12,837 nucleotides of DNA from Syntrophus sp. (in: bacteria). Its GTDB lineage: Bacteria; Desulfobacterota; Syntrophia; Syntrophales; UBA8958. How positions within the stretch are numbered: position 1 is the first letter of the stretch; each line of letters opens with the position of its first letter. The stretch lies in the NCBI GenBank assembly GCA_003451635.1, contig DMAT01000001.1, positions 1 to 12,837 of the forward strand. Direction: 5' to 3'. The position numbers and the translations under genes were made by a program. Shown here one piece after another: positions 1 through 6,423 of the stretch. Below the pieces are notes generated by a model that did no database searches, was not told where the DNA came from, and saw nothing but the letters and a program-made list of their open reading frames with translations.

Positions 1-474
1 GAGGGCTGCCACGGCCATCGCCATTGCCAGGTATGTTTTACCGGTGCCCGCAGGTCCGATCCCGAATACCATGTCGTAATTTCTGATCGCGTCAATATAT
101 AGTTTCTGGGCAATGCTCTTGGGAGTGATAAGTCTCTTCTTAGAAGATATGAAAACCTTGTCGAGGAATATCTTTTCAAGACTTACGCTACCGTCTTCCG
201 AAAGGATACGGTGTGCGTAGTCGATGTCCTGGGCAAAAAGGGGATAGCCCTTCCCTAAAAGGGCGTGTAACTGGATGAGGAGATTCTTGACCAGACGGAC
301 CGCTGTCGCTTCTCCGGCGAGGGATAGTACGTTCCCTCTGGACCCGGCGCGAACGCTTGTAAGTCTCTCTATCTGTTTGAGATGCTTGTCATGTTCTCCG
401 AGCAGGTTCCTGAGGAGGGCATTGTCGGAAAAATGGAGATCCTCTGTGCTTGTATCCTGAATCTTCGCTTTCAA
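1..474 (-). CDS. PhoH family P-loop ATPase, N-terminal part (runs off the left edge)
   Basis: The minus strand reads open for 158 codons to base 1 and contains the PhoH signature GIGPAGTGKTYLAMA (Walker A), preceded by VFISSKKRLITPKSIAQKLYIDAI. This is the usual order for PhoH/YbeZ proteins: an N-terminal KH-like region (residues about 15-75) and then the ATPase core. PhoH proteins are cytoplasmic NTPases linked to RNA metabolism and often sit beside ybeY. The C-terminal half and any ybeY lie outside the window. The frame has no ATG between the upstream stop (TAA, ending about 27 nt before) and the conserved part, so TTG at 474-472 (M-K-A-K-I-Q) is the likely start, with a weak AAGAG upstream. 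It follows the M20 peptidase gene by 129 nt and may be read from the same transcript. The family call is firm; the start codon is inferred. Confidence 0.9.
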   Translation of the reverse strand, partial: MKAKIQDTSTEDLHFSDNALLRNLLGEHDKHLKQIERLTSVRAGSRGNVLSLAGEATAVRLVKNLLIQLHALLGKGYPLFAQDIDYAHRILSEDGSVSLEKIFLDKVFISSKKRLITPKSIAQKLYIDAIRNYDMVFGIGPAGTGKTYLAMAMAVAAL

Positions 475-603
475 GTTATCTCTTATGTTATTGAGGTGTT
501 ATGCAAAACTTTCTCTTGATTTATGGTGATGCTATCACGTCCACAAACCAAATGCAAACATCCTTCCTTCTGCATACGCCATGTTTTGTTTCTCCCTCGC
601 GGC
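475..603. other. Intergenic spacer, M20 peptidase to phoH-like gene
   Basis: This 129-nt spacer shows no gene, no hairpin followed by a T-tract, and no clear promoter on the minus strand. The only minus-strand ATG reading frames are very short. Read-through from the peptidase operon into the PhoH gene is therefore possible but not shown. Confidence 0.4.
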
Positions 604-1854
604 TCACTTTTGGAGGAAAAGATGGGCAAACACTTTCGCGTTGCCGATCATGTTGGCAATCAGGCAATTTTCATTCGGTTGATGGGCGGTGGGTGTTGTC
701 CGGCACCAGACGGCGACGGGATAACCTTCCCGGCGCAGATAGGCGGCAACCGTCCCGGCCCCGATTCCCTGGGGGGTAGCCTGGACGTGATACACCCGGT
801 CAATAGCTTGCTTTAGGGCTGTGACAATAAGACTTTGCGGATCTGTTGCCTCCGGAGCCTGGACCTCCTGCGCTGGCGATATCTCGATAGTAACCCCGAA
901 TTCCTTCTCGATCTCGTTCGCCACTTCCCGCATGACCTGCTTGACCACGGACAGATCATAGAGGGGCAATACGCGACAATCCATATAAAAGTTGTCCTCC
1001 CCGGGGATAGTATTCACATTTGGTACATTGGCGTCTTTTCGCGTCGGTTCGAAAGTGCTCAGGGGAGGGTCGAAGAGGGGATCGCTCTTTGTGAAACGCT
1101 CATGGAGACCAGCGTACAGACGTACCGCCAGATGCGAGGCCGCCAGAAAGGCGTTTTTCCCCAAGTAGGGTTTGCTGCCATGACATTGTTTTCCCAGGGT
1201 ACGGAAGCGAACCCAGAGAATGCTCTTTTCGGCAATTTCAAGCAATGTTCCGTCTTCATTTCCCGAATCGGGGACGCAGATCAGATCTCTTTTCGTAAAT
1301 GGATTATGTTCGTGCTGGAGGAGATAGGCCAGTCCCCAGCGGCTTGCCGTTTCTTCATCGGATACGAAGACCAGTCCGGGAGATCTTTCCGGCTGTACGC
1401 CTTCATCGAGGCATGCCTTTAAGGCGTAAAGGGAGGCGACAAGATCCTGTTGATTGTCCACGACGCCCCGGCCGATAATATAGCCGTCCTGCACGTAGGC
1501 GTGATAAGGGTCTTGATTCCAGAGCCCCAATTCTCCCGGGGGAACGATATCCATGTGGCTGATGATCCACGTTTGCTCTGTGGATGAAGCCGCTGCCCCT
1601 GGGTAACGAACGATGATATTGGGCCGGCGCCCTGAAGATACACGTTCGTCGGGGGCGTCAATGAGCTCCAAATCGGTCATGCCGAGGCGCGCCAGGACAT
1701 CCCAAAGAAAGATGGCCTTCTTCATTTCCCCATCTCCGCCGCTCTCCGGGGCGATGGCGGGTATGGCCGTCAACTCGATCTGCAGTTTTACCATGTCCTT
1801 TTCATAGCCTTCAATGCGCCTTGCTACGCGGTCAAAAAGTTGTTCATCAATCAT
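604..1854 (-). CDS. M20 family metallopeptidase (DapE/ArgE/CPG2-like), cytoplasmic
   Basis: The 416-residue protein carries the full co-catalytic zinc set of the M20 family: ISHMD (H100, D102), GRGVVDNQQ (D133, bridging), SDEETAS (E167 general base, E168 ligand), CVPDSG (D196) and TAHQPNE (H391). The dimerisation lid lies roughly between residues 205 and 325. There is no signal peptide, so it should act in the cytoplasm, cleaving an amide bond in a dipeptide, an acylated amino acid or a carbamoylated one. The substrate cannot be read from the sequence. Its ATG overlaps the 3' end of the upstream M16 gene by 8 nt, and AGAGGA lies 12 nt before the start, so translation is probably coupled. Being last in an operon with two exported M16 peptidases suggests it finishes breakdown of imported peptides; that is inference. 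Length is normal for the family. Confidence 0.9.
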   Translation of the reverse strand: MIDEQLFDRVARRIEGYEKDMVKLQIELTAIPAIAPESGGDGEMKKAIFLWDVLARLGMTDLELIDAPDERVSSGRRPNIIVRYPGAAASSTEQTWIISHMDIVPPGELGLWNQDPYHAYVQDGYIIGRGVVDNQQDLVASLYALKACLDEGVQPERSPGLVFVSDEETASRWGLAYLLQHEHNPFTKRDLICVPDSGNEDGTLLEIAEKSILWVRFRTLGKQCHGSKPYLGKNAFLAASHLAVRLYAGLHERFTKSDPLFDPPLSTFEPTRKDANVPNVNTIPGEDNFYMDCRVLPLYDLSVVKQVMREVANEIEKEFGVTIEISPAQEVQAPEATDPQSLIVTALKQAIDRVYHVQATPQGIGAGTVAAYLRREGYPVAVWCRTTPTAHQPNENCLIANMIGNAKVFAHLFLQK

Positions 1855-3280
1855 AATTCACTATTATCCTCTTTAAATCAGGGTATATTTCCTTTATGTG
1901 GAGATAACCGGCCTCACTTCCAAGGATCAGCGTGATTGAATCGTCCGGGGTGAGGACATTAGCAGCAGTTTTCCTTATCTCAGCGGGGGGCAGCGAGGTT
2001 ATCCGCTGACGGTATTGCTGAAGGAAATCAGCGGGCAACTTGTCAAAGGCAAGCAAGGCCTGTTGAGTGACAATTTGATGCAGGGAATCGAACTGAAAGA
2101 CAAAGCTGTTCAGAATCGCCTTTTTTGCGCCATCAATCTCCTTCGGTGACAGGCCGTCTCGTTTGACATTCTTCATAATATCCTGAATAACGTGGAGGGC
2201 GGTCGGAGCGGATGCCGATTTGGTCATGGCATAGGCCCCGAATACTCCGTAATCGCGCCTGGCGCGGTAGAAACTGCCGGTTGAGTAAGCAAGGCCCCTG
2301 TTGGTGCGAACTTCCTGGAAGATACGGGAACGAAAGCCTCCACTTCCCAGGACGAAATCAATGACATCGAAGGCGTAATAGGCGTCAGAGCCTTTTTTGG
2401 GCGCCGATTGGCCGGTAACGATGATCGTTTGCGGCGTTTCCTTAACGATATAGTAGCTGCCGGGAGAAAAAGGCTTGAATGGCGCTGCCACCGGAGCTAT
2501 CTGCCCCTTGGCATTCCAGTCTCCAAAGGCCTTACGGAGAAGCATTTCCGCGTCCTCCCGGCGGATATCGCCCGACAAGGCCATGATCATATTTTCCGGG
2601 GCATAGTGACGTCGGTGACATTCGACAAGATCGCTCTTTTGTATATTCTTGATCGTCGAGAGGGAAGGGAGCCTTCCCCGTGGATTTCCCTGGTAAAGCA
2701 AGCGGTTGAATTCCTTAAAGGCCCAGTTTTGAGGATCGTCGGCGAGACGGCGGATTTCTTCGCTTTTGAGATCTTTCCCGAGTTTTAGGCGACCCTCATC
2801 AAAAAGCGGTTCCCGAAGAATCTGGGAAAAGATTCCCAATACCTCTTCAAAGTCTTTTTTTAATGAAAACAACGACCATTGGATCTGCTCAAGCCCCTTG
2901 CCCGCTTCGATGGTAGCGGCATAGTAATCAAGGGTCTCATCGATGGCTTGGGGGGCCATTTTCAGGGTTCCGCCGGTGCGCATGACGGACGCCGTCAGTT
3001 CCGAGACGCCTTCTTTCCCCGGGGGATCGTACATGGTCCCTGATTTGACAATGAGTGTTATCTTGACGACGGGCAACTCATGATTCTCAATGATATAGAC
3101 GGTAAGGCCATTGGGCATGGTGATCCGAGATGGCTGGGGGGGATCGAACTTGAGGGGGCCGTAAGTGAGTTTAGCGTGATCAGGAAGGGAGAACGGTGCT
3201 GCGCTTAATATGCCGGATTGGCCTATAATAAAGGTGATAAGGAAAATAATTATAAGGCGCGGGGACGAATGCTTGCTCAT
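1847..3280 (-). CDS. Exported M16 peptidase-like protein, non-catalytic partner subunit
   Basis: This 477-residue protein has an N-terminal signal peptide (hydrophobic core about residues 9-27, likely cleavage near LSA|AP). It has the two-domain M16 fold: an N-terminal region starting at ITMPNGLTVYIIENHELP, and a C-terminal half with the conserved NRGLAYSTGSFY segment carrying the Arg/Tyr substrate-binding signature. Where the catalytic HxxEH should be, it reads GVSELTASVM (residues 91-100), so the zinc-binding His and Glu residues are absent. Such proteins pair with a catalytic M16 subunit, as in the alpha/beta arrangement of mitochondrial processing peptidase and bacterial M16 heterodimers. 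The upstream gene encodes exactly such a catalytic subunit, and the stop and start share one base (TAATG), fitting stoichiometric synthesis. It also overlaps the M20 gene by 8 nt downstream. Expected location is the periplasm. Confidence 0.9.
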   Translation of the reverse strand: MSKHSSPRLIIIFLITFIIGQSGILSAAPFSLPDHAKLTYGPLKFDPPQPSRITMPNGLTVYIIENHELPVVKITLIVKSGTMYDPPGKEGVSELTASVMRTGGTLKMAPQAIDETLDYYAATIEAGKGLEQIQWSLFSLKKDFEEVLGIFSQILREPLFDEGRLKLGKDLKSEEIRRLADDPQNWAFKEFNRLLYQGNPRGRLPSLSTIKNIQKSDLVECHRRHYAPENMIMALSGDIRREDAEMLLRKAFGDWNAKGQIAPVAAPFKPFSPGSYYIVKETPQTIIVTGQSAPKKGSDAYYAFDVIDFVLGSGGFRSRIFQEVRTNRGLAYSTGSFYRARRDYGVFGAYAMTKSASAPTALHVIQDIMKNVKRDGLSPKEIDGAKKAILNSFVFQFDSLHQIVTQQALLAFDKLPADFLQQYRQRITSLPPAEIRKTAANVLTPDDSITLILGSEAGYLHIKEIYPDLKRIIVNYD

Positions 3281-4824
3281 TAATCTTTTTTCATGATTGC
3301 GATGGTACGGTTATCCTGGCTCAGATAGCGGTTTGCCGCGTCCCTGATTTCCAGAGGGGTAATACTTTCGATATTTTTTTCATAGTTCACAATATAGCGC
3401 CAGTCGCCCAGCAGCGTCTCGTAATAGGAAAGGATGCCGGCAAGCCCTTCGTTGGAATTCTGGCGGCGAATAAAATCGGCTTGCAGTTGGTTCTTTACTT
3501 TGCGGAGTTCCACGTCCGTTACAGGAGTCTTCTTCAGATCGTCGATCATGCTGTCGATGGCCCCGGCGAGTTTATCTATCTTATGGGGACTGCGAACCGT
3601 GGCAAAAATGGCAAACAGGTTCGGATATCTTGACCCCGGCAAGCCATTGACGGCGCTGACGCTTTCCGCAATTCCCTGGGTTTCGACCAGGGTTTTATAG
3701 AAGCGCGAAGTCCGACCCCGGGAAAGAATCGCCTCGATCAGATCGAATCGGTAGTCATCCGGGGAGGGAAGGGCAGGCTTGTGGTAGCCGATCGCAAGTT
3801 GCTCATTGGCGTCAAAACGGACGGTAATCCGTTTTTCTCCCGTTTGCGGCGGTTCCTTAGTTTCATGACGAGCAGGGGAGGGGCGCATGGGAATACGGCC
3901 AAAATAGTTCTCGATCAAGCGGCGGATCTTTGCCGTCTCGACATCTCCCACCACGGTGATAACCATATTCTGGGGGGCATGGGTCCATAAAAAAAACTGT
4001 TCCATGTCCGTCATGGATAGAAAGGAAATATCATTCGCCCAGCCGATAATGGGCCGCCGATAGGGATGGACCATAAAGGCGGCGGCGGCAAACTTTTCAT
4101 ACAATTGTCCATCCGGGTCTGAATCGGTTCGTTGTCGTCTCTCCTCCATGACGACATCGCGCTCCTGGTAAAATTCTCGTAAAACAGGGTTGCTCATGCG
4201 GTCCGATTCGATCCGCGCCCAAAGTTCGGCTTTGTTTGCGGGCAGGCTGACGTGATAGGTGATCATGTCCTGTCCCGTTGAAGCGTTGATATGAACAGCC
4301 CCATTTTCGTTATAGATCCGGTCGATTTCATTTGATTTATATAACGGTCGATGGCTTTTCTGCAATGCGGACAGACGTTCTTTAAGCTTTTCGACTTGGT
4401 CCTTGTTTGCCTTATCTCCCTTTGCCCTTTCCTGGTCCAGGAGGTCTCCGGTTTTACTGATTTCGGAAAGAACTTCCCGCTCCTTGCGGTAATTAGTCGC
4501 ACCAATGGTTTTTGTACCCTTGAACATCATGTGCTCCAGGAGATGGGCAAGGCCTGTCTTGCCTTCGATTTCATCCACCGCCCCGGCTTTAACGCGGATA
4601 TAGAAGGAAACGGTCGGGCTGATATGTCTTTCCAGGATGAGAACACGGATGCCGTTTTTCAATGTGAACGACCGGACACGCTTATCCAGGTCCGTCCCAT
4701 TCTGGGCGAAGGAAACTGTCGCTCCAAAAAAGATCAGGAGGAGAAGAATCAAGGTGAGAAAAGAGAGACGAATTATAATTATTGGTCTATTTTTAAGCTT
4801 TGCCATCGTCTTTAAGGACCGCAT
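3280..4824 (-). CDS. Exported M16 zinc metallopeptidase, catalytic subunit
   Basis: The N-terminus has a long hydrophobic stretch (about residues 14-38) ending SFA|QN, a signal peptide. The M16 catalytic motif HLLEH (H94, E97, H98) sits in GLAHLLEHMMFKGT, and the third zinc ligand falls in ERDVVMEER (around E227). Between them lies a charged, helical insert of roughly 50 residues (about 115-165, rich in E, K, L and Q), predicted coiled coil, as seen in a subset of bacterial M16 proteins. Family members degrade peptides inside a clamshell chamber; the substrate is unknown. Together with the adjacent HxxEH-less protein it likely forms a periplasmic heterodimer. The start is uncertain: ATG at 4824, or an in-frame ATG at 4806 (MAKLKNRP). 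Neither has a strong ribosome site, and both overlap the upstream small gene, so coupling is likely. Confidence 0.92.
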   Translation of the reverse strand: MRSLKTMAKLKNRPIIIIRLSFLTLILLLLIFFGATVSFAQNGTDLDKRVRSFTLKNGIRVLILERHISPTVSFYIRVKAGAVDEIEGKTGLAHLLEHMMFKGTKTIGATNYRKEREVLSEISKTGDLLDQERAKGDKANKDQVEKLKERLSALQKSHRPLYKSNEIDRIYNENGAVHINASTGQDMITYHVSLPANKAELWARIESDRMSNPVLREFYQERDVVMEERRQRTDSDPDGQLYEKFAAAAFMVHPYRRPIIGWANDISFLSMTDMEQFFLWTHAPQNMVITVVGDVETAKIRRLIENYFGRIPMRPSPARHETKEPPQTGEKRITVRFDANEQLAIGYHKPALPSPDDYRFDLIEAILSRGRTSRFYKTLVETQGIAESVSAVNGLPGSRYPNLFAIFATVRSPHKIDKLAGAIDSMIDDLKKTPVTDVELRKVKNQLQADFIRRQNSNEGLAGILSYYETLLGDWRYIVNYEKNIESITPLEIRDAANRYLSQDNRTIAIMKKD

Positions 4825-5038
4825 GTATGCGACATGCGGGATATATCAATCCGGTTAGACCCAGCAGGATCATGAAGGAAGCAGAAAAGAAAAGCATGAT
4901 AAATTCTAGTGGGTTTTTGAGAAGGTAGGCGCTAAGGAGGGTGTTTATGCCCAGCAATAGCAAGAGAAGAGAAGCTCCTCCGATCACAAGGAGCTTCAAC
5001 CACCATAACCACGAGACCGCAAGCTGTTCCCTATCCAT
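4793..5038 (-). CDS. Small two-helix membrane protein, function unknown
   Basis: The 81-residue product has two strongly hydrophobic segments (about residues 14-38 and 44-67). They are joined by a short Lys-Asn-Pro turn, with a charged C-terminal tail ending KDDGKA. I do not recognise the family. Support for it being real: it is in the operon strand, has a weak AAGAG 6 nt before its ATG, and its 3' end overlaps the catalytic M16 gene by 32 nt (14 nt if the later M16 start is used). That arrangement is typical of translationally coupled genes. The double transmembrane hairpin with no soluble domain suggests a membrane accessory or anchor for the exported M16 pair, but nothing in the sequence proves that. 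A chance open frame opposite nothing is less likely given the clean membrane pattern. Confidence 0.6.
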   Translation of the reverse strand: MDREQLAVSWLWWLKLLVIGGASLLLLLLGINTLLSAYLLKNPLEFIMLFFSASFMILLGLTGLIYPACRIHAVLKDDGKA

Positions 5039-5051
5039 GCTTACTCTTACA

Positions 5052-5300
5052 ATTTTAAAGGGACTTAATCAAGAGGCATTCGCAAAAAGTCAGCAGGCGA
5101 GCAAGGAGATTCTCCGCGTGCTCAGATATCTGACGCCGGTGATGCCCTGCGGTTGGCCAGGATCTTTAGGAACACAACGGAATTATGGCTCAACGGCCAA
5201 CATGACCACGACTTGTGGCAGATTGACCCTTGGCTGAATTACAAGAAGTTACAAATACCCTTGATCTTCGGAAGAATCAATCTCCCAAATATACATGTTT
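5052..5300 (+). pseudogene. Probable frameshifted remnant of a HigA/VapI-type antitoxin gene
   Basis: Two plus-strand frames together read like the HTH antitoxin HigA. In the first (5052-5117), LKGLNQEAFAKSQQASKEIL resembles the helix-turn-helix segment. In the second frame (about 5117-5221), ISDAGDALRLARIF is followed by RNTTELWLNGQHDHDLWQ. That matches the typical HigA stretch of the form 'ISADTALRLARxxGTSxEFWLNLQxxYDLW'. The switch of frame at about 5114-5120 implies a one-base change, and there is one extra residue in the ISDAGDA part. No start codon with a ribosome site and no HigB toxin gene is visible upstream; that side is occupied by the antisense membrane-protein gene. It is therefore a decayed, toxin-less fragment, and the only coding trace on the plus strand. 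The similarity is by eye, so the call is moderate. Confidence 0.55.
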
Positions 5301-5394
5301 CGATCGGAACTCGGCGATATGAAATAAAATTTCCTTTGTCGCTTTGTATTTGACTTCGACGATTAGCTGCCATGCCCGACAATGCCCCTTGTTT
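5301..5394. other. Intergenic sequence downstream of the HAD gene
   Basis: AT-rich non-coding sequence between the HAD phosphatase stop and the antitoxin remnant. I see no hairpin with a T-tract on the minus strand, so no intrinsic terminator is called for the HAD transcript here. Confidence 0.35.
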
Positions 5395-6390
5395 TTAATT
5401 CTTCTCGAATGTGTAGATGATCTTCCAGTCGTCCTTCATGTCTACAACCGTCCAGCCTTTCGCTTGTGCCTCATCGAGCGCCTTGTCGAGGCGACCGAAG
5501 GAGGACGTACGATCGTAGGCCCACTCGCGCTCTGCGTCGGTGTGGTGGACGAGGAGCGCGAGACGCGCGCCACTGCCGGCGGTCGTCCACTGGAGCATTT
5601 GCAGGTCGCCGTCGGAGTTGCCGAATGCTGCGATCGGACGGCGGCCGATGTATTGGTTGATGCCGATCGGTTTGCCCTCATTGTCATCAATAAAGTTGAA
5701 CTCCGGCAATTGTACTAGCACGGGTTTACCGTTGCGCAACTCGAACTTCGTCTTGAAGCTGCTGCCGACGACCTGCTCGGGGGGGAAACCATAGACCTTT
5801 TCCGTCCACGGGCGCATGAATTCTACCGAGCCGCCGGACACGATGTAGGTCTTGAAACCATTGGTACGTAGGTAGGCGAGCAGTTCGAGCATAGGCTGAT
5901 AGACCATTTCCGTGTAGGGCCGCCCGGTCTTCGGATGCCTCGCTGTAACCAACCAGTCCTTGACGATTTGTGCGAACTCTTCCGTGGTGTAACCGGCGTG
6001 CGTAGCCATAATGAGTTCGACCAAGGCATGTTGGCCGCCAACGGAAACTGCCTTCATGTCGCCTTCCAGCATGGCCTTGAACGGCTGTTTCTTCTTCCAT
6101 TCGGGGTGCTGCGGCGCGAGCGCTCTGACGCGGTCGCGCATGAAGGCCATCTGGAAATACATCGGCTGCTCGGACCACAGCGTGCCGTCATTGTCGAAGG
6201 TGGCGATACGCTCGGCAGGCGGTACAAAGTTCGGCGAGCCCTCCCTGGTCACTTGTTCGACGAACGTGACAATGGCTTTCTTCTGTACGGTGTCATTCCA
6301 GGATGGCAAGGGTTCGGCGGCGGAGGCTGCGTTCGCAAGCAGTAACAAAGCAAGCAGGCTCTTCACAACTATAGATTTCATAATTTTCAT
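5395..6390 (-). CDS. Exported HAD-superfamily phosphatase
   Basis: The 331-residue protein begins with a signal peptide (hydrophobic core residues 7-22, cleavage near ASA|AE). It then shows all four HAD motifs: FDNDGTLW (nucleophile D66, acid/base D68), YIVSGGS (S185), a motif III lysine in GKPIGIN (K239) and GNSDGD (D259, D261). The cap lies between motifs I and II (about residues 75-165), with landmarks HPEWKKKQPF and YQPMLELL. It belongs to the phosphoserine-phosphatase-like group of secreted HAD proteins. The expected activity is hydrolysis of a small phosphomonoester in the periplasm; the substrate is unknown. AGGAGG lies 5 nt before the first ATG, which fixes the start. It follows the metallophosphoesterase stop by 33 nt, so the two are probably co-transcribed. 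Its GC is visibly higher than that of its neighbours (for example 5521-5660), suggesting separate ancestry. Confidence 0.9.
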   Translation of the reverse strand: MKIMKSIVVKSLLALLLLANAASAAEPLPSWNDTVQKKAIVTFVEQVTREGSPNFVPPAERIATFDNDGTLWSEQPMYFQMAFMRDRVRALAPQHPEWKKKQPFKAMLEGDMKAVSVGGQHALVELIMATHAGYTTEEFAQIVKDWLVTARHPKTGRPYTEMVYQPMLELLAYLRTNGFKTYIVSGGSVEFMRPWTEKVYGFPPEQVVGSSFKTKFELRNGKPVLVQLPEFNFIDDNEGKPIGINQYIGRRPIAAFGNSDGDLQMLQWTTAGSGARLALLVHHTDAEREWAYDRTSSFGRLDKALDEAQAKGWTVVDMKDDWKIIYTFEKN

Positions 6391-6423
6391 AATTCCCTCC
6401 TGTTTAAAAGAATAATTCCTTGC

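Noticed and set aside
5442..6415. Several long overlapping frames on both strands inside the HAD gene
   Set aside because: They are products of the high GC content. Their translations are rich in Arg, Pro and Ala without domain motifs, while the HAD frame has all four catalytic motifs.
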